Assembly (NCBI GenBank): GCA_963281255.1
Contig: OY725498.1
Location: 1,860,001 to 1,924,000 of the forward strand
Origin: Aphrocallistes beatrix
Taxonomy: Eukaryota > Porifera > Hexactinellida > Sceptrulophora > Aphrocallistidae
Direction of reading: 5' to 3'
Length of the DNA stretch: 64,000 bases
Both the position numbers and the translations under genes were made by a program. Of the stretch, positions 20,632 through 31,624 are shown one piece after another (positions within the stretch are counted from its first letter, which is position 1; every line of letters starts with the position of its first letter). Below the pieces are notes generated by a model, which worked only from the letters and a program-made list of their open reading frames with translations, had not been told where the DNA came from and did no database searches.

Positions 20632-22137
20632 CTAAAACACTGTTCTCTTCAAGATTAGCTTCAGAGGATTTTCAGGTTTGTAGAGGAGATCTTTCTTAAT
20701 AGCAATAGTGACGTCAGCGATACTGGAGTGGAGTTCGATATCGTATCTTTTCAAAACAATACTGACTACTGACTTTATTTCATGCATCGCAAGGTTTTGA
20801 CCAATACAGTTCCTCTGTCCTACAGAAAATGGCAGGTAAGTGTAAGGATCAATTTTAGCTTGATTTTCGAGAGAAAATCGATAAGGGTCGAATTTGAATG
20901 GGTCAGGCCAGAATTCTGGATTCCAGTGGAGCTGATTAAAAGATAAAATTAAAAATGTTCCTTTTGGCAGTTCATAGCCGTCAATTGTCAATGGCTGCTC
21001 AGTTTCACGCGCAACACTATAAACCGGAGGACACAGTCTTAATGACTCCTTTATGAACATGGTTAGGAACTCTAGTTTGGAGAGATTTTCTTGTGTCAGT
21101 TTACTCCCTTCAACGCATTCTATCACCTCTCTTCGACACATTTCCTGAAACTTTGGATACTTGGCTAGGTGGTACAGCACCCACATCAAACCGGTGGATG
21201 TGGTGTCGTGTCCCTCAAACACAAAAGTGTCTACTTCATCACATATTTCTTCATCCGTCAATCCTCTCCCATTCTCATCCTTAGCTGTTAGTAAAATGCT
21301 TAGAAAATCACTTTTTCGATCTGAAGTTTGATAATCTCTGTTATTACTAGATTCCAACAGGATACGTTTACGATGAAGAATGAGATCTCGAGTGTAGCTT
21401 CGAGATCTTGAACAAGCTTTCTTATATACCCTACCATATTTAGTGCAATAAAAATACCAATCGAGCATATAGAGAGGATTGGAATAACGTTTTAGAGATA
21501 TTTCTGTGAGATCTTGTACATCTCGAACATATTGGAGATTTTCTTTCTCAATTTGACATTCTGTCTCGAGAGAACCGATACACTGAAGGAGGATATCTAG
21601 AGATAAATATGGAACAGAGTTCTGTAGTACGATATACCCATCCTTTTGCGCGGCCTCTTCCCATTGTTGTAGCATCACACGGGTGGCACTCTCGTATACA
21701 GACATGAATGACTCCAAGATATTGTAATGGAAAGCTGGAGTGAGCATTCGCCTGTGACGAAACCATTTGTCACCATTCGACAGCAATAATCCGTCTCCTA
21801 GCCAAGCACTAAGTGTTGTTTTATATAGAGGGTGTTTCGGTAGTTTGTGTTTTATTATCTCCTTTAGAGATTCCGGGTGCGAAACTGATACATATGGCAT
21901 AGGCCCGACAAAAAATCGACAGATGCGAGGATACCTCTGTTTCCACTTATTAAAAAATAGCTTAATCTGCTCCGAAGAGGATGAAAATTCGCTCACTTCA
22001 TGGCGCAATAACCAATCAACAGGAGGACCTGGAATGGCAAGGAAGATGATGATATTTTTCACTAATCTCCAAATGAATTTGAGAGCAAGGATTGCTGCCA
22101 AAGTAATTACAACATACAATATGATAGCAGGAAGCAT
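20632..22137 (-). CDS. Cytochrome P450, CYP4 family-like
   Basis: Single exon, 501 residues. An amino-terminal membrane anchor (residues 3-35) is followed by the proline hinge IPGPPVDW (35-42). All family motifs are present: the CYP4-type block WLGDGLLLSNGDKW (112-125) with RRMLTPAFHY, I-helix EGHDTTS (308-314) carrying the acid-threonine pair for O2 activation, ExxR in KESLRLCPP (363-371), PYRF (418-421), and the heme loop PFSVGQRNCIGQ (436-447) with Cys444 as iron ligand. EGHDTT is typical of CYP4 enzymes, which hydroxylate fatty acids and related lipids at the omega end in the ER membrane, using P450 reductase. Length and motifs look intact, so I expect a working enzyme. Substrate and subfamily (CYP4V-like?) cannot be settled. 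Confidence 0.93.
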   Translation of the reverse strand: MLPAIILYVVITLAAILALKFIWRLVKNIIIFLAIPGPPVDWLLRHEVSEFSSSSEQIKLFFNKWKQRYPRICRFFVGPMPYVSVSHPESLKEIIKHKLPKHPLYKTTLSAWLGDGLLLSNGDKWFRHRRMLTPAFHYNILESFMSVYESATRVMLQQWEEAAQKDGYIVLQNSVPYLSLDILLQCIGSLETECQIEKENLQYVRDVQDLTEISLKRYSNPLYMLDWYFYCTKYGRVYKKACSRSRSYTRDLILHRKRILLESSNNRDYQTSDRKSDFLSILLTAKDENGRGLTDEEICDEVDTFVFEGHDTTSTGLMWVLYHLAKYPKFQEMCRREVIECVEGSKLTQENLSKLEFLTMFIKESLRLCPPVYSVARETEQPLTIDGYELPKGTFLILSFNQLHWNPEFWPDPFKFDPYRFSLENQAKIDPYTYLPFSVGQRNCIGQNLAMHEIKSVVSIVLKRYDIELHSSIADVTIAIKKDLLYKPENPLKLILKRTVF

Positions 22138-22888
22138 CTTTCAACCGAGAGTGAATTTCTACTTGTATAATACTTAGTTAAATAATATCGAACAGCAATA
22201 GTCAGTTAGTGAGAGGTTGGTAATACATCTTAATTTTATGGTGCACTATCCAGTTCTATCAATTAATGAATATCGTTGCTAAGCACTAAGCATACTTTGT
22301 AATTGATAATAGCCATATATAGCATATGTATGCATGTGTGAAGTATACCAAGTAAACCATTCTTACTAAGTATTCTTGACATACATTTTACTAAGTTTAC
22401 ATGCAACGAGAGCGAACTCCTACCACCAAAAGGCGTTTTTTATAAATTTTCCAAATGTACATGCATACAAATGTTAATAAATAACTCAATAAATATTCAA
22501 ACCATCTGCCAAATTCGGATTCTACATAATGAGATGCCCGTATTAGTTGTTGAGATTGCATTTACATATTTAAACACAGCCTTGCGGTGAAGGTGTTAAA
22601 ATAGAGATATACGCTTATGAAAACTGGAAATGATGGAATTTCGATAAAAATAAAGATTCATATTTGGGCATCTCCATATAGGAGCCTCTGACCAACCATT
22701 CTCACTAATCACTCTTCTAAATATAACAAATTTAAAATAATTAATGATGATAAAAAGGGATCATTATGCTACGGGTGGCAAGCAATCTAACACAAATTAG
22801 CAGAACTTAAATGTAAATAATTATAGAATATTTCAAAATGTACAGAATATTACATGATCACAGAGTATGGGGTTAAGGAAAATGTTAA
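22138..22888. other. Intergenic, no gene seen
   Basis: AT-rich DNA between the P450 start and the end of the first NHL gene (both minus strand). It should hold the P450 promoter (right of 22137) and the NHL 3' untranslated region. No repeat structure noted. Confidence 0.4.
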
Positions 22889-24124
22889 TTAAAATATCTG
22901 AAGACAATTTTCTCTAGATCTGCACACTACTATCACTCTCTTCTGGCTATCCACGCCAACCCCCATAGGAAATTGGGAAGTCTGAATCTTGAGATCCAAT
23001 TCGTAATCAGGATTGAGTATCAGAATGCAATTCAAACTCCTGTCAGTAATGAGGATGTTAGACAATTCATCGACACAGAAACAGTACGGCTTTTCCACTA
23101 GCATCCCTTTTCCCCTAGAAACGATAGACTTCTGCAGAATGTGATCATAGTTGTACAAATGTATGCAAGGATTCTCTTCATCCAGAATAAAAATGTATTC
23201 TTCTGACAGTTTGATGTCCAACGGGGATTTAAGTTTCTCGACACCAAACTGAGATTTGAACGCAAACTCTTTATAGAGGACTTGAATTCGATCATTAATT
23301 TTATCACAAACGTAGATATCTCCATTCAAGTTATTACACGCGATGCCACAAGGAGAATCGAACTCTAGTTTGCCATTCCCACTCGAACCGATTCTTGAGA
23401 TGAACTTCCCACTGACCTGATAGTTGAGTATGTTGTAGTTGGAACTGTTGAGGGATAATATTTCATGAGTGATGAGCAGTCTGTCCTCATAAATAGCCAT
23501 ACACTTGGGAAATTCCATCCTCCCCTCGCCAAAGCTATCTCCAAACCTGAACAAGTACTCTCCAGAATTAGCGTATACCTTAACAGAATGGTTGAACTGG
23601 TCTGCGACATAAATGTTCCCAGTTATTTTATCAACTACCAAGCCCCATGGGTAGTTGAGCTGCTCCAATTCACTTCCTCTCTTTCCAAAACTGGCAATGG
23701 ACTTTGCTTTTTTCTCATAACTAGCATCCTTCTCTACGAATTTCCCAAATTTAAGTATTTCTGCCAAAATTTGTGATTTGTCACAAACGAAACGTACCAT
23801 TTTTGGTTCTTTTTGGCTATCAACTGATTTGAGTGCGGTTTTAACTTCGCTAAACTTAGTTTGGGCATCATTAGTTCGAGTATTGCTAAGCTCATTGATC
23901 TTATCTTTTTCAATGTCATTCCCTTTATTGTTTTTCTCCAATTCTTCTCGATAAGAGTGATAGGCTGTTAGAATGTCATCCAACTGTATCAATAGCTTAT
24001 ATTTTCTCCTCTTCAAACGATTAATTAAATCAGAAAAACTTATTTCTATTTTCTCTCTAACTAAACTCAATTCTGCCACAAAGTTATTTCCTTGATTTAA
24101 ATATTGAGAGTTTAAGCTTGCCAT
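22889..24124 (-). CDS. Coiled-coil plus NHL beta-propeller protein, copy 1
   Basis: Single exon, 411 residues. Residues 1-100 are a charged helix predicted as coiled coil (VREKIEISFSDLINRLKRRK and onward). From about 135 to the end are NHL-type propeller repeats: LNYPWGLVVDKITGNIYVAD, FNHSVKVY, then GKLEFDSPCGIACNNLNGDI, YVCDKINDRIQVL, and a last strand set ending NCLQIF. The order resembles the carboxyl half of TRIM-NHL proteins such as TRIM71, but no RING or B-box Cys/His cluster exists, so it is not by itself an E3 ligase. NHL propellers bind RNA or protein partners. It is a head-to-tail paralogue of the gene at 24748-26001; more family members elsewhere are likely. Confidence 0.85.
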   Translation of the reverse strand: MASLNSQYLNQGNNFVAELSLVREKIEISFSDLINRLKRRKYKLLIQLDDILTAYHSYREELEKNNKGNDIEKDKINELSNTRTNDAQTKFSEVKTALKSVDSQKEPKMVRFVCDKSQILAEILKFGKFVEKDASYEKKAKSIASFGKRGSELEQLNYPWGLVVDKITGNIYVADQFNHSVKVYANSGEYLFRFGDSFGEGRMEFPKCMAIYEDRLLITHEILSLNSSNYNILNYQVSGKFISRIGSSGNGKLEFDSPCGIACNNLNGDIYVCDKINDRIQVLYKEFAFKSQFGVEKLKSPLDIKLSEEYIFILDEENPCIHLYNYDHILQKSIVSRGKGMLVEKPYCFCVDELSNILITDRSLNCILILNPDYELDLKIQTSQFPMGVGVDSQKRVIVVCRSRENCLQIF

Positions 24125-24747
24125 TTAAAAAATAATATCAAAAATTAATATCGCCGAATGATAGCAGTCTTTTTATATAATAGAATTCAAAGGAATTAGT
24201 GTGCATACAGTGATCAGTCATGATATTTCAGATTTATTGATTTACTGATTAAATAATTAGGATATTTCCAACTCAACATTTTGAGAAGAATCAATTACCT
24301 AATTATAAGTACGTAGGTCTATGTAATTCACTGACAATTCCAAAATTTAAATTATCCATAGCAAACAGTCGATGCTTACCATGTTACTTTTTAGATAAAA
24401 ACACAATCTAAGATAAAATCATACCCACAAATATCACATTATTTTATCCTCTGCACAACGACGAGATTGATTTGTAAGCTTACGCAATCCTGTGCTTGTG
24501 TTGAATTATGATAAAGCAAGTTGTTTAGTTCATACAACAGCATTTTAGGAAGTTTAATGGATAATGGAATGTATTGAAAAATTGTCAAAAAATAAATAAA
24601 AATGGAGATGTTTGCAAAAAAAGAAATACAAAAATAAATGAAAATTTTTCACAAACCACTAAATTCGTACTATTATATATAAATAATCAATTGAAAAACA
24701 GAGAAAAGAACAATATGATACATCACTAAGGTCTGAATGAGAGATTT
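24125..24747. other. Spacer between the two NHL genes
   Basis: AT-rich, non-coding. It should contain the promoter of copy 1 and the 3' flank of copy 2. No shared repeat recognised. Confidence 0.4.
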
Positions 24748-26001
24748 CTAAAATATTTGAAGACAATCTCTGTCAGCTTGACAGACAACGATAATTCTTT
24801 CTTGATTGCTTACAACAACTCCCATAGGATGTGTAGAAGTGTGTATCTTGTGAATCAATTCAAATTGAGGACTGAACAGATGAATGGAATTATCAGGATA
24901 GTCAGATATGAGAATATTACCTGTATTATCGAGGTAGAAAAAGTATGGATTTGTAACCTGCATTCCCTCTCCTCTAGAGACGAAACTCTTCTGCGGAATG
25001 TGATCATAGTCATAGAGATGCATACACAGGTTAGAAGTATCCAGGACAAAAACGAATTCTTTCGACAGTTTGACATCACGAGGAAATGTCAACTTGGCGC
25101 TACCAAACTCAGATTTAAAAATAAACTCAGAAGAAAGGACTTGAATCCGATTATTTCCATTGTCACAGACGTAGATATCTCCATTCGTCTGGTTACACGC
25201 AAGTTCACAAGGAAAACTGAACTCCAATTTGCCTTGTCCGAATTTCCCGATTCTTGAAATAAACCGCCCATCCAATTGATAATTCAGAATTGAGCATTCT
25301 CGATGTGATTGTGAGCCTCCTGAAGAGATCAGTAATCTCTCTCCACAGAGAGTTACACTTCTTGGGAAATGCATTTTTCCTCCATTATTATCACCAAATT
25401 TGAATGAAAACTCCCCAAATGAATCAAACACCTTCACACAGAGATTTTCTTGATCTGCCACATAAATATTTCCTGTTGTATTATCAACTGCCACTCCCCT
25501 TGGATAGTTTAGCTGTCCTCTACCATTTCCTTTCTTACAAACACTCACTACAGGTTCCACCTTGCTCTTATAGTCAATCTTATAATTCGCTTTTTCTACT
25601 AATCTGCCCAACTTATTCAACTCTGTTATGAATCCGTTGTTATCACATACGAAATACACCAGGCTGGGCTCTGTGGTTAAATTAATGGATTCCAATTCTC
25701 TGTCGATTAGTTTGAGGACATTTTCACTCAAAGACTTGACTGGAGAAGATGACAACTCGTGTTGGTGGAATTCTACCATCTTCTCTAATTCTGGTTTCTC
25801 TGTCTTCTGTTTCTCAATTAACCTCCGATAGGAGTTATAAGATGTCAAAATATTGTTCAGCTCTCTCAGCAGTTTATTTTCTCTTGCTTTTAAGCAATCA
25901 ATTAATTCAACAAACTTCGCCTTGATTTCTTCCCTCACTCTGTTCAATTCAATCACAAATTTATCTTCAATTGGCTCTGATGGAGGACTATCTGTAGCCA
26001 T
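24748..26001 (-). CDS. Coiled-coil plus NHL beta-propeller protein, copy 2
   Basis: Single exon, 417 residues, paralogue of the gene immediately downstream. A helical charged amino part (VREEIKAKFVELIDCLKARE; about residues 15-120) precedes NHL repeats from about 145: LNYPRGVAVDNTTGNIYVAD, LCVKVFDSFG, KLEFSFPCELACNQTNGDIY, VCDNGNNRIQVL, with terminal DCLQIF shared with copy 1. Starts MATDSPPSEPIEDKFVIELN. The two proteins have the same layout and length but have diverged throughout, so the duplication is not very recent. No RING/B-box. Function unknown; partner-binding adaptor is the family expectation. Confidence 0.85.
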   Translation of the reverse strand: MATDSPPSEPIEDKFVIELNRVREEIKAKFVELIDCLKARENKLLRELNNILTSYNSYRRLIEKQKTEKPELEKMVEFHQHELSSSPVKSLSENVLKLIDRELESINLTTEPSLVYFVCDNNGFITELNKLGRLVEKANYKIDYKSKVEPVVSVCKKGNGRGQLNYPRGVAVDNTTGNIYVADQENLCVKVFDSFGEFSFKFGDNNGGKMHFPRSVTLCGERLLISSGGSQSHRECSILNYQLDGRFISRIGKFGQGKLEFSFPCELACNQTNGDIYVCDNGNNRIQVLSSEFIFKSEFGSAKLTFPRDVKLSKEFVFVLDTSNLCMHLYDYDHIPQKSFVSRGEGMQVTNPYFFYLDNTGNILISDYPDNSIHLFSPQFELIHKIHTSTHPMGVVVSNQERIIVVCQADRDCLQIF

Positions 26002-27377
26002 TAGAATGGGAAAAGCTAATAAGTTCCATAAAACACAGATAATTATATTGTGATCAGGAAAGGCCTAAGGTTTCAGCCCCCTATCGAGGCATTAAGTCAA
26101 AAGGCATAATATTATCTCAAAATACAAGGCCGAAAATACTCAAAGCTCGTAATTCAATTTAATTGTGGAGAGGCTAAATCTCATTTAACTTCTTAATAAC
26201 CTCATTTTGAGTGTGAAGGTGAACATGCATCACTCTATACGTGGAGACAGATAGCTCATATATTATTTGCATCATTTGTTTGCGCTGTGCGATTCGAGGG
26301 AAGTGACACTCGCTTCTTTCAACTACGTATTCACGTAGACACCATAAAATGAAATTTTCTATTCTACAAAATCGAAAATTATACAAAACGCGTTGTAAAC
26401 AATCTCTAGCATAAAATTAGTTTACAGAAGCCAAAAAACAAACACACACACTTATGGACAGGGCTATGTCCAATTCTCGGTACGGGACGGAAAGTAGGTA
26501 TCTATGCTGTACGTATATTATCCGGGACGAGGACGGTAATTAACCATGCCCTATGGACAATCAGACATGTAACATTTTTGAGAAGAAACACATCTATCCT
26601 GCACTAAACTTCGAAATAAATATCTATCATCAGTTTAAAATCCGCTTTTAAAAAGGCGAAATTCTTATTACATAGCCCAACAACATGACTGCTAACACTG
26701 AAAGGGGGAAATAGGAAGATTTAGGAAGATTTAGTGGTTCATTGAATAATTTAACATTGGTTAGCTTATCTATATATTATTACATTATAAATATTGAATT
26801 TCACAAATGGTTGAGTTCATAATAAATGAAATCATTATAACATGATAACATCATGAACTTAGCTAAGGTTAGTTAATCATCAGACACCCATTATCAATCA
26901 GCAAATGGATTTAGTGAATCATTCATTTAGGTTAGTTCAGATAACTAATCCTAAATAAGTTCTCTGTATCACGGAGTGTATCTATTATCTTAAAAAGCTG
27001 AAAAGATATTGCCATCGAATGTTCTACATTATGCTCGACTAATAGTTCGGGTTCGGTTGAGAGTTACAGAAAATATCCGAGATAATTTCGTTTAAATAAT
27101 TAAAAACCAAACATTTCTAATAATGGTATTATTTCTAAATAATTCTAAAATCTAAAGTAGCAAAATCATCGAGAAGTAAATTAACACCGCATATTGAATT
27201 GCAACTAACTAGCATCTACGAAATAATTATTAAAACTTCACACAATTCCATATTGTAATTACGCTTTCTAGACTCCTGTTTATGATGGAAAGCAAAATGC
27301 AGGAAACATTGATGCTATTCCGTAGAAATCAAAAATTATTCAAGTCAGCGACCTAAAAAGTAGAATATACTGTCTTC
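26002..27377. other. Intergenic, no confident gene
   Basis: AT-rich. A 70-codon minus-strand open stretch (26386-26174) ending VIKKLNEI could be a terminal exon but lacks homology I recognise. The DNA around 26540-26960 contains short TTAGTGAATCATT words but no clear element. Confidence 0.35.
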
Positions 27378-27603
27378 ATGAAACAGCGCATTAAAAGTAC
27401 TGGGCTAGCCTTAGTTCAGAATATTATTGTTCAATTAGCAGAGGAAGCAGGAAAAGATCTTTTCAGAACAGATTTCGTCCTTCTGGTGTCGATCAGCTGT
27501 CAGATGGAAGAGATAGAGAGGACATTGGAAGATAAGTGTCGCATTATGAAACTACTCAATTCATACAGGTTCGGGTCTCTGCCTAGGACTCTACCTATCT
27601 CGG
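27378..27603 (+). CDS. Possible first exon of an unidentified gene
   Basis: ATG at 27378 opens 75 codons ending at a good donor, TCGG|GTGAGA (intron would start at 27604, phase 1). The peptide is mildly amphipathic (NIIVQLAEEAGKDLFR, MEEIERTLEDKCRIMKLLNS). If spliced, the next exon could lie before or within the gene at 28588 on the same strand (a possible acceptor CCATTTTAG ends at about 28405), but I cannot connect them. Could be chance. Confidence 0.25.
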
Positions 27604-28587
27604 GTGAGAACTCAATTTTAAGAATAAGCCTTTTAAGTATTAAAAAAAAGAAAAAAAGTAAAGTTTAGGACATTTATATACCCCCAAATCCATGCATGAA
27701 TTGTTCTTGGGGGATTGACAGTCAGGTGTAGGTACTAAAGACTTCACTGTACAGGGCCCGTGTGTTCCCATGATTCCATACAACTTATAAATATCTAATA
27801 TTAAAAGGTCCGGCTGTGGTTTCTGTAACAAATTTCATTAATATCATTTCAATTTCTAATCCAAGTATCCAAGTATTAAATAATCAATTCCTAGGCAGTC
27901 CCAACTACCAAAAGTTGGTATGTAATACGATTTGACTTAGTACGAGCTGGAATGTGGTCGAGTTGACTGGCATTCCTGTAGATAGAGATTGCAATCGTGT
28001 ATTATGAGCGTGAAACAGGTTTTCAATAACTTAATTTCATATCTCCAAGTTATATAGTATTAATCTTTCACCACAATAGCTTAACAAATGTTCAAGTCAT
28101 TTTAGGTAAAACTGAAACGATTCAACTTTTATATCTCGCATTGTATTGTACTCGTCACAAGAAATAAAAGTGACGAGAATTATTTTCCATATTTTCGTGC
28201 CAACAAACTCAAGGAAGTCTGCAACCTTTGAGAATAAGTGGCGGAACTCCGGTTCAGAATCATTGTCAAAAGGGAATTAGAATTTTGTTTATTAGTCTTA
28301 GATTCAACTGTTAGGAGCAAAGATTATGTAATTGTGAACTCTCATAACCTTAGTGTATCATGTAACCAGATATATTATCCTGCTCTGTGCATTTCCCCAT
28401 TTTAGGCTGGATTAAGTATTCACAATGATTCATGCTGTGCTGTAGAGGTGATGTAAGTGAGGAAGAACTTTGGCTCTCAGCTACTATGACATCCGCTCAA
28501 CTTCATTCTGGAAACTTATAAAACTGTTCCTTTTTGTCCAATTTCAAACAAGCAAAACAAAACAAAACGAAAGGAAAGGAAAGGAAA

Positions 28588-29250
28588 ATGAATTCAATAT
28601 TAAGACAAGACACTTGCGAACTGACATCTTCCATTGAGAGCATAACTCTAGACGATGACATAGAGAGGACCATGACCAAATCCTTGGAAGCGGGTAGGAT
28701 TGTACCTCCCAAAAAACATGAGAGATCCCGTCGTCGCATTACAGCTCATATTCAAAATAGCGACTTTGAGGTCATTTTCGAGAAGGCGAGTGAAGGCATC
28801 ACAATGATGCGAAATTCTTATGAAACTATGTTTCAAATTTGGAAATCAGAATCTGAGTTGAACACAGAATTAGAAAAAGAAATTGCAAAGGTGAAATCTT
28901 TTCTAGAAGCGCAGACAAAGATGACTAAAGCCGCAATGAATGAAAAATGTGAACTTCGAGAGGAGATAGAGAGACTACAGAGGAACTCCCAAACACAGGA
29001 AAAAAGAGTGGAAGAATTGGAGTCAGAAAATCGTGCTTTGAAGTGTCAAATGAAAGAAATAAAACATGATGCGAGCAACAAAGAGCAGGCGCTACAGAAT
29101 CAGGAAGATGAACTGAAAACCTACCGATGCAAGACCGATTTGTGGGAAAATAAAATAGGGAGATTATCTGGTGAATTCCGAGCCAGATCGAATGCGATAA
29201 AGCGAGTTCATTCTACTCCTCACAAACAAAACATTTTTAAACAAAAATAA
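28588..29250 (+). CDS. Coiled-coil protein of unknown function
   Basis: 220 residues in one exon from the ATG at 28588, which follows a purine-rich leader (AAACAAAACG, GGAAAGGAAAGG). Residues 1-60 are Ser/Thr/Glu-rich with a basic patch KKHERSRRR (about 45-53). From about 75 to 195 the chain is heptad-rich Glu/Lys/Leu/Gln (SELNTELEKEIAKVKSFLEA, EIERLQRN, EKRVEELESENRALKCQMKE), a long parallel coiled coil. The tail is basic (RVHSTPHKQNIFKQK). No enzymatic motif. Such proteins are often centrosomal, ciliary or cytoskeletal, but that is only inference. It could be the last exon of a longer gene if the exon at 27378 is real. Confidence 0.65.
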   Translation: MNSILRQDTCELTSSIESITLDDDIERTMTKSLEAGRIVPPKKHERSRRRITAHIQNSDFEVIFEKASEGITMMRNSYETMFQIWKSESELNTELEKEIAKVKSFLEAQTKMTKAAMNEKCELREEIERLQRNSQTQEKRVEELESENRALKCQMKEIKHDASNKEQALQNQEDELKTYRCKTDLWENKIGRLSGEFRARSNAIKRVHSTPHKQNIFKQK

Positions 29251-29769
29251 TATGTTTCTAATTGTCTAATAATACGTATACTATTTATCAATCTTTTAAA
29301 ATAAATAAATCGTTTGTCACTGCTATCTTTTCAGAGGGATATGAAATGCAACCAGGAAAAATATTATAATATTATCTTAATTTCAATGATATTATGTTGA
29401 ACTGAAAATAATTTATTTAATGTGGTTGAGTAACACTATGTACGTATTTGAAAAGTGAAGAAACGAACCAGGAATGTGATGTTATACGAATTCTTAATTT
29501 ATTGGGTTCGATTTACAGCATATAATGATGTGTCATATCGGGAGTGGTTAGGAATTTGGTGTTTTTAATACTTTCAATTCTCTTGGCTCAAGTAGGAACA
29601 TTTCCAAATTTTTTTAAGCAATAGTTTGGTTAGACGAGGGATTCGGATAACTGAAGTTCTACTGACTACTGTAGTCTATTGGCTATCAAATAGCATCAAA
29701 TTCCCTTAATTATCCCTAATTGTTGCGGTTTTCAAGATATAACCCCAACTCTATAGCCTTCTCTATACA
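29251..29769. other. No gene seen
   Basis: 3' flank of the coiled-coil gene, then AT-rich DNA leading into a large fold-back element whose recognisable left arm begins near 29770. Confidence 0.35.
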
Positions 29770-30258
29770 AGGCCATTTCACTGAGCGATTTGTACCAGTA
29801 CCAGGGATAAGAAGTCGAAAGTTACAATCAATACTAAGGTAAATATTGAAAAATATGTATGATAGGTCTAAAGAAGACCAACAACATATATAAACATGAT
29901 ATCAAAGTGCCCATATCTGTTGTCAAAATTATGATCAGTCATCAAATTATTGCGCAATTGCAATAATCAGAGCAAATTCTGCTAAATCTCTGACCTGTTT
30001 TAAGCACATTTTCAAGTATTATTGACGTATAATTTTCACACAGAATCAATTTCAAGACTAGTTACTAGTAATACGAAAATTTTGGAAATTTTCAATGGAA
30101 TTGTTACATTCCAGCGTTGCTAAGAAGATCCATTTTAGTATTCGCGGCTATACGAGGGTCACTACGAAAGTTTCTGGACTAATCTAGAAATAATTAAGAT
30201 ATAACGCTACAAATTTAATATCTTTCAAAGTATTCTCTATTACATTCAAGGCAACGTT

Positions 30259-30804
30259 TCATTCCTTCAAACCACTTATTAAAGCATTCTGATCTTGAGG
30301 TATGTCCAAAGCCACATCTTCATATGTCCGGCGGGCCTCTTCAGGAGTTGAAAAATGTATCCCCTTTACTTTTCCTTGGCTACAGGAAATAGTAAATAAA
30401 CGCAGGAGAGTGATTACATTTTTCGTCAAAAGGTCGATAGTCTTGGCGGCGACATGTGCTGATGCGTTATCATGATGCCAGAGAAGCCCCCTCAATCCTG
30501 TCTTGGGACACCCATTCTCCCAAGACTGAAACGCTCTCAGAATACAAACATCGAAATAGCAATTGGCAGTTGCTGTCCTTTGTTTCTGAAGTTGAATAGA
30601 AACAATATGACCCTTCTTAGAAAATAAACTGACCACAATTTGCTTAGCGACGCTGCGAGATTGCTTGAATTTCATGGGAGCAGGTTCACCAGGGAAGACC
30701 CAGATGCTGGATTGGCGTTTAGCTTCAGGATCATATTGATTCATCACCAGTGCAGACGCCATAAACACGTTTTGAATCCCGAATTTCTTAGCATATATTG
30801 ACAA
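30259..30804 (-). pseudogene. mariner transposase fragment
   Basis: An open stretch of about 180 codons without a proper ATG. It has SSIWVFPGEPAPMKFKQSRS (close to the first half of the catalytic domain), then LLWHHDNASAHVA, which contains the second catalytic Asp of the D,D34D triad, and EDVALDIPQDQN near the end. The amino-terminal helix-turn-helix and part of the catalytic core are absent or frame-broken, so it is inactive. Confidence 0.8.
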
Positions 30805-31326
30805 AAGTCCATCCGTTTCTCCTTTTGAGCAAAAGTAAATTGATGTGGGACCCAGCGGGCTGCAAGCTTACGTAAGCCCAAATATTAGTGTAAAATATTA
30901 TTCAATGCAGTCGATAAAAGGCCAAATTCTTCTTTTATCTGGATATAGGTTAATCGTGGATCTCTGCACTCACTAACTTCCTTACTGCCTCAATCAACTC
31001 TTCGTTGACAAACTTTTGATTACAAACCCTAGCCACAGTTTGAAGACTCCTGATATAAAGCATGCAATATTCTCAACAATTAAAGAATCTATTTCAAATT
31101 ATGTATCACAGAACGAAATAGTTTTTTGTGAAGTCACAAACAAACGTAATTCTAGCAAATTTAACAACAATGGAATTGAAAAGACATAATATGCATAATC
31201 AAACCAAGAAAATTTAAACAAAAATAAACATTGGATTAACGGTGTCGAGAGCCACGCGGAACATACTCGCGAGCCACAGTTTGAAGACCCCTGTTCTAAA
31301 TAATAACCGATTATTAGAAAGATATA

Positions 31327-31521
31327 CAGTCGAACCTGCTATAACGGCCACTCTATATAACGGTCACCTGTCTATAGCGGTCACCAATGAACAGTCCCGT
31401 CAGAAATTCCATAATATTGAACCTGTGTATAGCGGTCACCTGCTCAACGCGGCCAGCGGCCGCCCGTTTATAGTCCCTTACTGACCCTAAACTGTGTATA
31501 ACTTATATACAGGTTCCACTG
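31327..31521. mobile_element. pogo-like MITE inside mariner
   Basis: 195 bp, ends CAGTCGAACCTG and CAGGTTCCACTG, TA on both sides. The interior iterates TATAGCGGTCACC/TATAACGGTCACC four to five times. Confidence 0.75.
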
Positions 31522-31624
31522 TATATTAGAAAAGTGTGCTAGTCCAGAAACTTTCGAAGTGATCCTCATACCTTAAAAAGTATAGCAGTTAGACATTCAA
31601 ATTTGTTCTTGTATGATAGGAAGC

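Larger units (their letters stand above)
30153..31568 (-). mobile_element. mariner-type transposon remnant
   Basis: Terminal inverted repeats CGAGGGTCACTACGAAAGTT and, inverted at the right end, GAGGATCACTTCGAAAGTTT, flanked by TA. About 1.4 kb, close to the usual mariner length, though 195 bp of it is a later pogo-like MITE. A transposase fragment is at 30259-30804. Confidence 0.75.

Noticed and set aside
26174-26386. 70-codon minus-strand stretch ending VIKKLNEI
   Set aside because: No homology, no clear acceptor with a partner exon; kept only as a possibility in the intergenic entry.
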